Numbered from the stretch's first letter, positions 25,975 to 37,511 are shown. The stretch is 64,000 bases of DNA from Rhynchonema sp. JSB1_4 (GCA_030248065.1 JASAMV010002104.1:1-64000), one strand, 5' to 3'. Notes: generated by a model not told the origin, from the sequence alone. Program-made: numbers and translations.

Positions 25975-26339
25975 GGTCCGGGATTGCAGTGGGCCCGCCA
26001 GCAACAAATAGTGAAGTTGGAGCTGTTTACGAAAGCGTTTGCCTTGTCAGTGTAAATTACACATTCTGCATTCAATGCCTATTCTTTCTTTCGCTTCATG
26101 CAGCACATACGTACATATATGTACGTAAATGTCGCACCGGATCAAAGTAGGATTCGCTTATAGCCTCAAGACAATACTTGTTTTTAGTGCAGTTCTAATG
26201 TCTGAACACTGTCAATAAATCGCTGGTGTTGTGAGTGTCGTCACAAGAGGAGGGTGTCTTACCGATCGGAGTGGAATTTCACAAGGGGTCTTCGTCAACA
26301 CAGTTATCTTCAAGACATGGTTCGAAGGCCACATGTGAT
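25975..26339 (+). pseudogene. Third protease relic (last two exons)
   Basis: GTGGGCCCGCCAGCAACAAA and the following 60 bp copy the protease exon at 17790-17850, but one GGC codon is now TAG. The last exon follows at about 26222-26336, with GTGTTGTGAGTGTCGTCAC and a GTCTTCGTCAACACAGTTAT...GAAGGCCACATG-stop tail. The GDSGGP part is missing and the frame is broken. Confidence 0.7.
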
Positions 26340-26590
26340 TTTCCATTTGGCGTGACATCGTGATGAGATGATCGTTTTTTCGCCCGTGCACATTTTATGA
26401 ATTGCTTGTGTGTGATGTCGAGCCCATATTTATGAGAATCAGTAAAACTTGCAATTTCGCCTTGGTATGACAATGAAAGTGACGAACCAGTTCAGTTTTC
26501 AGTGCATTACTATTTATCCATGCTGCATAATGGGCTTCTTTCGTAATGACTTCAATTCGGATAGCAGCAGATTACCAAAAAAGACAATCC

Positions 26591-27618
26591 CTATGTCGTT
26601 GAGTCATAGCTCATGATCGCCATTTGATATCCATGTTGCACCGACAAGCATGCACCGTCGTGAAGTGGCTCGTACGCATAGCAGCGGCCAACATTGTCAT
26701 CGAAGGTCACTCTAAACGGGTATTGACTTTGACTAAGCATACTCATGAATTCGTGCCACGGAATGCAAGAGAACGAAAACAAACTTCATAACATACTTCA
26801 GACAGTTCGATATCAGATGGCATCCCATGGCGCAGTCGTCGATGTTGTCACCTCGCCACGTCGCTGTGTGACCGTCGCAGTGCACATTGTCCATTATGGT
26901 GTATTCGTAGGCCTCCCGTTCCGGTATTAGGCCTGATGACTGCAAGCATAACGTGAGCATCGTGAAACATCATCGAGGAAGTACTGGAGCAAATGATAGT
27001 CCCCATGCCAGAGTTCTCTCCAATCCCGTCATGTCGTAACGAACTTACCCAGTGAGTGTCATTGGTCCACTCGCAGTTTGTCCCTTTGTCATACAAAAAA
27101 CACCATGATATATTGCCTGTGACTGGGTGAGGCTGACCGATCGTGTAGTGCGCGCATCTGGTGGTTTCAGAGAGTGTGACTGACGTCTCCTACTTTAAGT
27201 TGTTTATAAATTGATCGAGCAAAACATCAAAAATTAACCTCGAGTCCTTGACGCAGAGAGCATAACACTTATGTTCATACCGTCCCTTGTTACCGACATT
27301 TATGTGTTTCAGGTGATCGTGACAACGAATAGCGTCCAATGCAAGCAGCCTGCCTGCAGTCAATTTTTTAGAATTGCGTTTTTGCTTCTTTATTCTCGAC
27401 GCACTATAAGTACCATATAAAGACCACCAAGTGCATACCTGTCGATTTATCAACCATTATGCCGCTAGCGAATAGCCAACAAGCCACCGCAATTAGTGTG
27501 ATCACACAGAGACCCGCTGGAAATACAGCGATCATCAGCCATCGTCGGCGACGGGTGGTGTTGTGGTTGGTCGGTGTCGGCGCAAAGCTCATTCCGTCAT
27601 AAACATTACTGCAGGGAT
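26591..27618 (-). CDS. Membrane-anchored Cys-rich (PAN/apple-like) protein
   Basis: Minus-strand exons are about 27618-27439, 27353-27239, 27179-27049, 26939-26797 and 26732-26591, most with GT-AG edges. The first exon gives FAPTPTNHNTTRRRRW, then one strong membrane span (WLMIAVFPAGLCVITLIAVA). The RRRR on its N-side implies a type II protein with a C-terminal ectodomain. The ectodomain exons hold paired cysteines: RCHDHLKHINV, KCYALC, SWCFLYDKGTNCEW, CAMGCHLISNC, then FRVTFDDNVGRCYAYEP. The last two blocks resemble the C-x(n)-C...F-x-F-D-x-x-x-x-x-C-Y pattern of PAN/apple modules. The junction between the second and third exons does not keep frame in my model, so it needs revision. The 5' end may join the exons at 27640-28515. 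Confidence 0.45.
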
Positions 27619-27639
27619 CTGAAACAAGTTGAATAAAAT

Positions 27640-28515
27640 TTGTGTTCGAACCATATTGACTGTCTTGACACAGAAAACGTGCGGGGCACACACCATATAC
27701 GAGCGCCTGATCAACACAGTCGTGTTTGGGGGTCACGTGGCCAGTCTGATGAAGACCGGTGCACCGCCCGTCTGTGAGCAGGAAATCGAAACTAACCATT
27801 GCTGCCCAATCACACAACAACTGAAAAAGAAAGAGCAGCGATCCAAGCACATGGTTCTTAACTGTCGGGTAGTCATACTCGTGTTCCATGCTCAGCGGTC
27901 GTTTGTGCACAACACCGAACGTGTGATTGGTGACGTAGAATCGATCTTGACCCCTATCCACCTTGTCTGCAAATCCGAATATAATTCGGCCTAGCTTCGA
28001 CGTCTAATTTCAAATATGGTTTTCAAACCGAATAGAATCCAGAAAGCGTGCTCAAACGTTCCATCCTCGATGAACGACCAAATGTTGTGTGCATCTGGTG
28101 GTGTGATGTTCGCTTGACGCAATTGTTGTGCACTTAGTGTGCGCACACGAATCATCTCCTGATCCGAAATTATGCTGGTTGTACTGCTGAATTTTACACC
28201 ATTGTTCATCGTAGCCAAGCTTGAAAACACCCAATAAAATACAGCTGACCAGTGACAACATCAAAACCATTGATTCATGGTACCACACCCTATCTTTTCA
28301 TTTGGCAAAAATTATCAACAGACCTGTATTCGAGCGGGTCCACATGTGATATGCGTGACCGTTTCCGAGCTGGGTGCAGAAGCAGACAGTTCATATTCGA
28401 CAATTGACTTTTCCGGAGCTTGGTCAAATTCAAGCAACGGTTCACCGCCTGAGTCCGCATTTCTTTGTTTTGTTGTCTGAACATTGTAGTAGGCCCGGTT
28501 GTCGTTTAGTGACAT
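27640..28515 (-). CDS. Related Cys-rich membrane protein exons (incomplete model)
   Basis: Candidate exons on the minus strand are 28515-28325 (MSLNDNRAYYNVQTTK..., an acidic/Ser cytoplasmic-type start ending at a CAG/GTCTGT donor), a hydrophobic exon near 28235-28010 (two possible frames), about 27972-27880 (FYVTNHTFGVVHKR), and about 27832-27665 after a strong CTTTTTCAG acceptor. The last reads CDWAAMVSFDFLLTDGRC, then CVDQALVYGVCPARFLC, the same F-x-F...GRC pattern as the neighbouring gene. It is either the 5' part of that gene or a tandem relative. The chain of exons could not be joined in one frame by eye. Confidence 0.35.
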
Positions 28516-28608
28516 TGTTATTCGTCATTTGAATTGGTTATTTGAAATTTAGATATTGGAAACCCGGGATGAAGCCGTGGTTGGTGAATTGATTTGTCAC
28601 CATGCAAT

Positions 28609-29311
28609 CAGGGTTGGAAAAAAAAATTTTTTTAAACAAGTTTTTTTTAAAAAAAAAATTTTTAAAAAAAAAAATTTTTTTTTAAAAAGTCTGAGATTCG
28701 GGGCAATTTTACCAAATTTGCCTAAAAAACGCGCAAAATCGCGAAAAAATGCAACTTTAATTGACAAGTCACTTTTGTGACTTGGTTTGCATCACTTATC
28801 AAGGGTGTTTACGTCATTTCGGTGCGATCCAACAGTCTGTGCTTGATATGGACCGATGGTTGCTGCTCTGTGGTATCCGACACAACAGTTTGTGGCCGAA
28901 TAAGCAAGATTCACTCATAAACCACACAGAATTGAGAATATAAGCTGCAGAAATACTTGTCGGGTAGCTGAATCAGTCGTATATGACCGACCCGATGGGG
29001 TATGACATCGAAGTACCCTGTAGGCACATGCATACTGTGTCCCATGTATTACGGGAAGGTATAATAACATCATTTGGGGTATCTTATGTACCAAATACAT
29101 GCCCCAAAGGTGATTTTGTGAAGAAAATTTTTCGACCCTTGAGAAAAAATGACAAAAAATAACCCCCAAAAAGGCCATTTTTGGACGTTTTAGAACATTT
29201 TGTTCCCCCGAAAATTTAAAAAAAAAATTTTTTTTCAAAAAAATTTTTTCAAAAACCTTTTTCTAAAAAAAAAAATTTTTTTTTAAAAAAAATTTTTTTT
29301 GCCCAACCCTG
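28609..29311. mobile_element. hAT-type non-autonomous element (TSD CATGCAAT)
   Basis: The termini are CAGGGTTGGAAAAAAAA and ...TTTTTTTTGCCCAACCCTG. Exact 8-bp duplications CATGCAAT lie at 28601-28608 and 29312-29319. The 703-bp element is non-coding, with long A/T homopolymer stretches next to both ends. Confidence 0.9.
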
Positions 29312-29319
29312 CATGCAAT

Positions 29320-30370
29320 TGTTACCAAAATTTAAGAGCGGATGAACATAGAACGTAGACAAATCAGATTTGCTTTTTGATAAAAAGTACACTGTTTCTT
29401 GAAACCGGCGTTTTTTGTTTTGCAGTGACAAACACCAAGGTTTCTTTGGATGCCATTTTGATAAGCGAAAAAAGTGTTGTGTGGGACGCTATTTCCTGGC
29501 TACTGACTCAATTCATTTCACGTAGGCGGATGTGATAAGAACCTTTGACAGGCACATCACTCTGCATCAACGTACAATGCCATGCGACATAGAGCAAGTA
29601 CTTAATCAAGTGGGACATTCAACAACAAACAAAACATAAACACAAAAGGATTTCAGAAACCGTTGTTCAACCGGATAATGTAGTAAGTTTATTAAATTAC
29701 CAAACCCCTCAAAAAACACTCAATCGAAAGATCGCTTGTATATTTCCAAGGACTTGTGTGGGAAAACTCATCATTTAGCAATACGTCAGCTTATCGTTTG
29801 AAGATTGACTAATTATACGGAAATCCACCCGTTAATACTTAGGCTTTAGCTTCCATTTGAGGCTTAGGCTTGCGGTTAGGCTTTGGCTTAGGCTTAGGCA
29901 CCAGCCTGAATCAAATAAAACACACAGCCACGACGAAAAACGGCTGTATCTCTCGTGGACGCGTGCTCGATCGGGTGGATTTCCGTATAATTAGTCGCTC
30001 GTATCGTTTGAGCAATTTCATTCTTCGCATTGCCAGAAAAAAGATTTGCTTGGGAAAAAGTGGGAGAAGCAAGAAGTCATCGTGCCCCACAACCACTCAA
30101 CGCTGCTGATATCGAATGACAAACACGTCGATTAAATTAAAGAATTGCTATCACATCCTAAATATAGCTGGTCTTTCAATACAGCAATAAAAACATGGAA
30201 TCTAAAATGTATTCTCTCTCAGGTAAGACGTCCACATGACAAAAATAGACAACACTTTGACCAAAAAAAATTGCAAACTTCAGCGACGGACTATTTCTGT
30301 CACGAATACGAGACCGGTGATCACCTGCTGAAAATGTCAACCATAACGTGCAGCACCGACTGGGTGGCAC
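29320..30370. other. No confident gene; TTAGGC-like tract at 29836-29905
   Basis: About 29836-29905 holds several TTAGGC/TTTGGC units (for example GGCTTAGGCTTAGGCACCAG). Around it is an inverted TAATTATACGGAAATCCACC at 29809-29828, facing GGTGGATTTCCGTATAATTA at 29975-29994. A CCP-like fragment (YFCHEY...ITCSTDWVAHD) is readable at about 30289-30390 but overlaps the start of the BTB gene and is probably a relic. Confidence 0.5.
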
Positions 30371-31724
30371 ATGATGGCGAATTGGAAAGGTGCGCAGTGG
30401 ACGGAGGGAGATATTTTTAGGTCACGCTATGACCTTCTTTGCTTTTGGTTCATTTCCAGCCGTTTCGTGTTCTGGAACACGCATCTCGACGGCGCTCGAA
30501 TCTGCCTGGAGTTGCGACCGATCGATTTTGCGGCGGCCGATTTCTGGGAGATCGATCTGAAGAGCATCACAATTCAACAATTGGCGCACAACAGCAACAG
30601 CGATCAACTGGATCTGATCGAATCGAAATCGAATGTGTTGATCACGAAAGAGAATGTGAGCGGAGGAGTGAGACTGCGATCGGTAGGGAAATCGATATTT
30701 GATCATTGAGTTGATTCATCTCATCTCTGAATGTGCGATCGCTCGCAGGGTTTGATGGGCACGCAGAAGCACATGGTCGTCAAAGGCAATATTCGTGTAC
30801 GTGCTCAATTTCACGTCAGCAATTATCGGATTCGTCGGTATATGCTTACGTTCAATTAATTGATCAGTGAATTAATCAAACAAAATGTAGTCAATCAATT
30901 AATCAAATGCTTATTGCAGGCCCATCGATTTCACCAATTCCAAATGGAACCAATCGTTACCCGCTGATCTGACTGTTGGATGTGCTCATCGCAAGAATCT
31001 CCATCTGCACAAATTCGTGAGTCGCTCTTCATGTATTTCACCACCAATCATCTGGTGAAACCAATCTCCTTGTTAACTCAGGCACTTATTCAAGAATCGC
31101 CCGTTCTTAGCAAATTGATTCTCGATGCAGTGGAGACAGAGTCGAAAGCAGCCAGAAAACGCAGACGGAGCAACAAAAAGAATCACGAAATGGGTCCGAC
31201 AAAACAGGATCAAATCAAGGCCATTGAATTGAATAATGTCAAAGTCGATCAAGCCGTTGTGCTGTTCAATCATGTCTATCAACAAATCGATTATCCGATC
31301 AAAGGATCGTAAACATCGATTATTTATTTTTAAATTGCAACTGCTTATAGTGAAACTCATTTTACAGACCAAAAAGAGCTTGAATTACTGATGTCGCTGG
31401 CCACCAAGTACGACATGAAACGTTTGATGATGAAATGTGATTCGGTCTGTCAGTCATCGAAACGGTTCCCTTTTTGAATTTTTCAATAGAAATTGACAAA
31501 AATTTCAGTACCTCATCTACTGCGCCGGCCAGAAAAAGTATCCGCTTGAATCGATACTGAAATTGGCCAGTGATCACGATCGAAAACACGCGTTCAGGGA
31601 ATGTTTGAAGGTGTTGGACCGATCGGAGAGTTGCGATGAGCTGAGCAAATGCGAACTGAACGTGTGGGCGTACAAAGCACTCATGAAACATGTCGGCAGA
31701 TTTAGAGTGACATTTGTTAACTAG
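30371..31724 (+). CDS. BTB/POZ-domain protein (possible MATH-like N-terminus)
   Basis: Exons are 30371-30420, 30460-30682, 30749-30837, 30920-31016, 31082-31308, 31351-31444 and 31509-31724 (331 aa, all junctions in frame). Residues about 1-165 form a beta-rich domain (SRFVFWNTHLDGARICLELR, FTNSKWNQ) placed where MATH-BTB proteins carry the MATH domain, although I cannot confirm that identity. A shortened BTB fold follows: ALIQESPVLSKLILDAV, a basic insert KAARKRRRSNKK, then IKAIELNNVKVDQAVVLFNHVY and a BACK-like tail ELELLMSLATKYDMKRLMM. BTB proteins usually act as CUL3 substrate adaptors. The basic insert in the BTB could be a nuclear signal. The start codon is the least certain point. Confidence 0.65.
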
Positions 31725-32072
31725 CCAATGAGAAATTCTGGAAATGATTCTGTGAACTGATTTGTCTGCTGAAGAAATTACTGCGTCGTTTATTCTACAC
31801 AAGTGTGAGCTTCTATCAAACAATTTGCTTGTGACTCATGTGTTTTGCCAATTATGTGTGCGTTATAAACGAAGCATTTGCCTGATCACTTTGTCTTTCG
31901 GGTTCGATCAATCATGAAGGCGCGTACCAAGATGGATTGCAGGTTCAGGTCCACATCAGAAACAAAAGTCAAAATTCTAACTTGAACTGCGCCCCATGTT
32001 CCCACTTCATTTCAATAATGATGTCAATACCACCAATCAATGTTGTCCCAGTTATCCCAACTGTCCCACTTC
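31725..32072. other. Spacer between BTB and TIL genes
   Basis: The two genes converge across 350 bp. Nothing else is recognised. Confidence 0.5.
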
Positions 32073-32595
32073 TCAGTAGTTGTTGTCGTCGGGCGAGCGG
32101 TTGTTGTCGTTGTTTTCCACCAAGGAATTCGAGTTGCTGTTGAGAAAAATACACGATTCATTATTTTGCTGGTGATTTTTTCCAATGGACATCTCACTTG
32201 TTGAGGGTGGCAGTATTACTCCACATTCACCGAATAGGGGACGCATGCACATGCCAGTTTGTGGATTTCTAAAAATATGCTTTTGCCGCATTTTTTTTTG
32301 TTTTAAAATTGTCTCGTCACAACATACAGATGCAAACGAACCTTCCATATCCCTTTTCGCACACACATCGTCGAGTCTGATACGTGCACGGCACGTGTTC
32401 TGTGCCCCAACAGTACTTTTTCCTCCACAATTTGCCTCGTTTGCACGTGATCTCCTGACAGGGAAGGATGCATCTTGGATAGGGCTCCTCGTGCCCTCGA
32501 TTGCAAGGCGGATGGGGATTTTGGTACGAATTGTGTGACCAACACAAACCGAGACCGAAACTGGACAACAAACTCAGTAAGAATTTCACCGACAT
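32073..32595 (-). CDS. Secreted TIL-type serine protease inhibitor
   Basis: Two exons, 32595-32342 and 32268-32073, are joined across a GTTCGT...TTTTTAG intron (149 aa). A signal peptide (MSVKFLLSLLSSFGLGLC) is followed by one trypsin-inhibitor-like cysteine-rich domain: CNRGHEEPYPRC, CQEITCKRGK, YCWGTEHVPC, RRCVCEKGYGR, then RNPQTGMCMRPLFGEC. The CxCxxGYxR...G.C motif is diagnostic. The domain ends by residue about 105, and an Asn/Ser-rich tail follows, which is unusual. It may inhibit serine proteases such as the product of the gene at 15789-18587, but only proximity supports that pairing. A second-exon relic of the same kind lies at 20219-20292. Confidence 0.75.
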
Positions 32596-32599
32596 TTCG

Positions 32600-33032
32600 G
32601 ATGTGCTACGTTTAGTGCTGAAGGCCTGGTGTTAAATGCCGTAAAAACAGTAGTTTGTTTGACCTGAACACACAAGCCTCTGAACAGTGAAAATCATTGC
32701 ATTGAAATGCTGAACAAAACAACAACTGGCAACAAATGTTAAACGAATGCTTAAACATGGCATAAACAATTTTGAGATCCGGAAAATTCAGCCACACGAG
32801 TAAGAAGAAAGGAAGTTCACAAACTTTATTGGGCTAACACATTGTGGTGTGCTGTTTATCTAAACAGTTTTCTTTCTTCGAAGAGAGCCATTTGAATTTC
32901 AAATCCTGAGCAGCGCACATCATGGATGGGAATGGCAGGAAACTGGCACGCCCATGAAAGTATTCAATGCTCGATAAATATCAGTCAGCCAGACACTCAT
33001 CAGTTGATAATTTCTATAGCTCAATCTCATTT
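32600..33032. other. No recognised gene
   Basis: This is the upstream flank of the TIL gene. No convincing frame or repeat. Confidence 0.5.
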
Positions 33033-33319
33033 TTAAACAGTTTGATCACGTGTTTTTTCGTGATCTTGAGTTGATTCTTCTGTTGTTCTTCCTTGTTCTT
33101 TTTCGGCATTCACTATTGCTTCTTCACTTTTTTCTTCTTCAGATGTGACTTTTGTTTCATTTGGTTTGTCCGTTCTGTTGTCAGGATTGACATTTTCTTG
33201 TTCAGATGCGTCACTGCTGGGTTTCGTAGTGCGTTTGGTGACTGTCGCGGCAGATTCGTAATTGAAAAAAACAAAAAAAAAAAAAAATAAAAAAAAAACC
33301 AAAACAAAAACAAAAAAAA

Positions 33320-33365
<46 letters not shown>

Positions 33366-35140
33366 AAAAAAAAACCAGTAGCACTTTCAGGCGTGCCACA
33401 GCCTGTTTCATCCTGTTGGCTGCTCATACACTCTTCAACTGAGGCACCATGCCACAGGGATTGCGTCTTTCCGACTGGCACTATACGCATCGACACACTG
33501 ACGGTGTGTGACTGCACTGGGTAGTCCAGTTCGGGTAGGTCGGAGTACCGTGTGCGTTCTCTGAGCGCATTCTCAAGCACATTCGGCATGGACAACATCG
33601 GGTCCTCATTCCGACACATATCGTTGTATAATCCACAAGTCACGGGTTCGGAACCCTCTTGCAGTGGCATGCCCGGACTGTGGCGGTCTCCATATGGTAG
33701 CACTCGTATCGGCACTCGGTTATCGAGTATCTCGCCCCACAGGTCAAACAATTGACGCGTCTTGGCGGATCTCGGATCCCGTGCGCTCTCGATCTCACAC
33801 AATCCGCGAACCTCGGCGAGACACCGGCCATCAAACTCACACCAAGGTTCATACGTCAGCGATATCGCGTTCAAATACTCCGAAATCCTGGATGCAAGCA
33901 ATCTATCATGCGGTAGCTCCTCCGCATACAACCATTTCAACAGATGGTCACTGTATTTGTGCGTGGTGAACACGATGTCAACCACTTCCTCATGCAACTG
34001 CCACGGCTCCGTGAGCTGGGGTGCATTCAACCAATCCTCCTGCCACGATACCTCATGTATCTGGTCTTCCTCGAGCTCCTCCTGCGAGTACAGGTCAATC
34101 ACATTCTCCCTGACTGACTCTGACTCAGACTGATATCTCTCACGAATCCGTGTACGTCCGGAATCCGTATTCGAACTCACGTAGCGGTCCTGTCGCGCCT
34201 GTTGCGCTCGTCCGATTTCCTGCCCTTGTGGCGCTCGTGCAGTTTCCTGCCCTTTCGCTCCCGGCTCGGTGGCCGCACAACTCTCATGCGCCTTCTGCGC
34301 CCTTTCCTCTTCCTGACCCTCCGGTCCCTCCTTCGCGTGGGCTTCCTGCCCTTCCTTCGCGTGGGCTTCTTGCCCCTTCGTTGTACGATCCTGTCGCTCC
34401 TCCACTCGGACTCCCTGTCCCTTCTCCGCACGGATCTCCTGCGCCCTGCGCGTCCGTGCTTCCTTCAACCATTCATCGTACAACACCTGCGCCCGCAGCG
34501 CCTGTTGAGCATCCAATAGCTCCGTCCGCCTGGACCCAGCATGGAACTCCTGCGCTGCCTGCGCGTGTCCAGCTCTAATGTCCGGTCGGTTCACCTGTCT
34601 ATCCTCTTGTTGAGCATCAGCTAGCTCTGACCGCACGGACCTAGCATGGAACTCCTGCGCTGATTGCGCCTGTCCAGCTTTCGTGTCCGGTCGGTACACG
34701 TGCCTAGCTGATTGATCCGATCGACCACAGTTGCGGTCTCCTGACTGATCGGCAACCGCGCTACAGCGGTCTTCGAACTGAGTGACTTTCGCATCCGACC
34801 TCCGATCTCTCAAATGACGGTCGATGCACTCCGAAAACCCAAAAGCATGGTTCTCAATAAACGAAACATCACTGTCACTCTCCTCATCATCCCAGAATTT
34901 CCACTCGGTCCCTCCGCGACCGATGGACAACACTGACTCGCCCGACTGACCTATCCATCCGCCTGTCTGTTCTCCCTGCCTCGGCGGACTGCTGCGGTCA
35001 TCGGCGGTTCTCGTCCGGAAACTGGCATCCGGCATTGCCTTGTTCGACCGGGAATTGACGTCCGGCACCTGATTGTTCTTCCGGGAAGTGACGTCCGGCA
35101 TTGGTTCGCGACGAATGGGCTCGCCGCTTGAAGAATGCAT
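33033..35140 (-). CDS. Long intronless ORF, unknown charged protein, T-tract interrupted
   Basis: From the ATG at 35140 a frame of about 580 codons runs without introns. The N-terminus repeats (V/M)PDVxSR units. A strongly charged middle holds a duplicated segment (AQSAQEFHA... / AQAAQEFHA...) and KGQEAHAKEGQEAHAKEG. The C-terminal half is folded-looking (DHLLKWLYAEELPHD, YEPWCEFDGRCLAEV). At about 33240-33375 it enters a nearly pure A tract on the plus strand (poly-T in sense). After the tract, another frame resumes an E/K/T-rich coding-like stretch (TKPSSDASEQENVNPDNR...) to a stop at 33033. No known domain is seen. A 2-kb intronless frame contrasts with all other genes here, so a retrotransposon gag or a retrocopy is possible, but no pol or LTR pair was found. 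Confidence 0.45.
33240..33375 (+). repeat. Poly(A) tract with sparse C
   Basis: About 130 bp is almost only A on the plus strand, including one uninterrupted run of over 45 A. It interrupts the minus-strand ORF described above. Length may be unreliable in assemblies. Confidence 0.95.
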
Positions 35141-35402
35141 CGGTGCTGCGAATCAATCAAGCCACACCGATGAGTCGACGCGCGAATCAACCAAGCTTGT
35201 CGACTGGATTAGTAACCGAGGTTGCGAATCAATCAAGCTTCCCCGGACCGAAGTTGCGAATCAATCAAGCTTCTCCGGTACCTGATCTAGAAAATCTGCA
35301 AAAGCTGGAAGTCCCAGTCAGGTTAGGTTAGGTACATAAATATATAATACATGCAATAGGACGAATCACAAACCAAAACCAACGTTGCGAATCAATCAAG
35401 CG
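35141..35402. repeat. GCGAATCAATCAAGC motif, five copies
   Basis: Copies lie at about 35147, 35181 (AACCAAGCTT variant), 35224, 35257 and 35386, just upstream of the ATG of the minus-strand ORF at 35140. Spacing of 33-43 bp among four of them looks like a small tandem unit. GGTTAGGTTAGG occurs at about 35321. Confidence 0.6.
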
Positions 35403-36681
35403 TCGAAGGTTTTTTATTGGCTTGGAGACGAACGACCTTTTCCAATAGTAGGTCACTGTGGGTGAAGGCGGATAAGACTTTTTCAGTAACTACTAAAAGT
35501 GAAGATTGCTTATATAGTTTTTGGGACGTAGTGTCTAAGGATACATCACACACATAAGGTATGGATTATAAAAACAAGAAATATTACTGCACGCAAAGTA
35601 TGCAAATTTACCATACGACACACGCAAACAAGGAGAGACTTAATCCCTCACTCGAACGATCGCTAACCACGTCATAACGAACGTTCACACAACACAGTCA
35701 CGCAAGGGAACATCTACCGAACTGCTCATTTACGCAGGTTGACTCGCCTGCACGCATAGTGCTTTCCGGACTGACTTCGGAACCGACCAATCACAGTACC
35801 GGTCTACTTATGTCCCTTGACTTCATTGACTTCACGTGTCCCTCACGTGTCGTATTCCAAACGACAACTTGGATACTTACGCGTTCGCGTAAACTCTAAC
35901 CATGAAGTATCATGGATATCTTCTTGCTCATACCTGGTTCTAAAATGACCTTTGTTTGGCCAGTCTTATCCGCCACACGTATGAAGGCATCAGGTACATA
36001 TGTAAGTATAATACCCGTACGTAACGGTTTTGGTGTGGATCTTCAAAACCAACTTCAACGAAATTTATGCAAATACCAAAACACCAACATTGCAGCAAAA
36101 TCAATTCCAACTGAGTGGTATATAAATGAACATGAAAAGAACTGAACACAAATTCTGCACTTACAACGAGTGAAAAATGGTGGTCATGCTGGGCGTTTAT
36201 GCAGTGCGCATGCAGCTCAAAATTGTATCCATGTCATTCATAGTTGGATGTTCAAAGGGGATCGTAAGTTCTGGGTTCGTGTGGAATCAGGACTGAAACA
36301 AGTTCGGGATCGGAATTGGCCAAAAGCTCTGGATCGGAATTCGGGATCGGGATTAGAGCAAATATTTTTGACAATGTAAAAACTGGAATCTTTGCAATTT
36401 TTTTTTCAAATTTTATCACTCGAAGTCGAACTCCGTTGATGGGCCCTTGGGTATAGAATGAAAAAGTTGATGTCAAAAGGAACGATTTTCAGTCAAACTG
36501 TGGAACCTGATGAAAAAATAAACAATGTGCAAATGAACGAAAATTGTGGAAACGGTAATGGTACAGACGACTATTGTGTGTTTTGGACTCAAAGATCTGT
36601 TGCAAATTGTTTGGTTTTAGTATCGCAATCTATTTTTCACACAAATCCCATCTGAGGTACTTCAAACCGAAATCAAGCAAC
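35403..36681. other. No confident gene
   Basis: This is non-coding. GGATCGGAATT/GGGATCGGGATT units at about 36256-36360 form a short irregular repeat, also seen at 25918-25985. Nothing else is supported. Confidence 0.45.
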
Positions 36682-36891
36682 ATGTCCCCCGATTACCTGA
36701 CAACGCTGCTGATGGTTTTCTCGACAATTGCAGCCGCGAGCAATCCAACATACGAAACCAGACTGATGTCTTTTGGCATTTTGTTTGGCACACTGATTGT
36801 GTCCTTGGTGGAGTACATCTACGTGACACATTGCGGTGGACAGAATATGGATGAAAGGCAAGAGAAAATGATGTTAGATACGGGCGGATAG
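36682..36891 (+). CDS. Possible small membrane protein, 69 aa
   Basis: The frame starts MSPDYLTTLLMVFSTIAAAS and has two hydrophobic segments (the first at residues about 6-20, the second LMSFGILFGTLIVSLVEYIY) and a polar tail. No family is recognised and splice context is weak. It could be a small hypothetical gene or a chance frame. Confidence 0.25.
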   Translation: MSPDYLTTLLMVFSTIAAASNPTYETRLMSFGILFGTLIVSLVEYIYVTHCGGQNMDERQEKMMLDTGG

Positions 36892-37511
36892 GGAACATTT
36901 TTGTTGATGCTGTAGTTGAGAACGGTAGTTCGACAGATGACCATGTCAGTGATGACGCGAATGATAACCAAGTGGATGGGCATGATAACAAACCCTGTCT
37001 GATACAACTGCCACTGGACCAAGTTTTTTGCGAAAACTGCTGAAATAGAAACAGTATCCCTTCTTAGATGACCGAGCGACACGAACAAAGAACGAAAGAT
37101 TGAAAGCAACATGCTATGAAGTTGAATTTTTGATTTATCGGTTCTTGCATTACTAACAACACTATTTGTTCACTTCTTTTTAAACTACCGTCGAAAAACA
37201 ATAAAAATTAGGCTGCTTCAATATGCAATTATCGCAATTATCGTTACTTGCGCAATAAAAGCGATGGCAAAGCGACTGATTAAAAGAATATACGTAATAC
37301 TAGCTAGCGATGTTTATGTGCAAGGCAGAACTCGGTTGACAATATTCTGTGGCTCTGAACATGATCACTCCAGCCCCGTTATCATGCCCATTTTTGTGCC
37401 CCAATGCCACGCATCACTGTTGCGCTGCGTGCGCGGCGTGCGCGTTCCAATTCCCAATCCCAATGGAAAAAAAGAGATTTAACAAAAATCGAATCGAAAC
37501 CGGAAATACCA
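36892..37511. other. No recognised gene
   Basis: No domain-bearing frame or obvious repeat. Confidence 0.5.

Noticed and set aside
30280..30400. CCP/sushi exon (YFCHEYETGDHLLK...ITCSTDWVAHD)
   Set aside because: Only half a module, with no partner exon, and it overlaps the BTB gene start in another frame; kept only as a possible relic.
34150..34578. Plus-strand 142-codon Pro/Ala/Leu-rich frame
   Set aside because: It is the antisense of the repetitive charged region of the minus-strand ORF and has no signal or domain.
35330..35900. Possible LTR upstream of the intronless ORF
   Set aside because: No second copy of this stretch was found downstream of the ORF, and no primer-binding site or pol gene could be shown.
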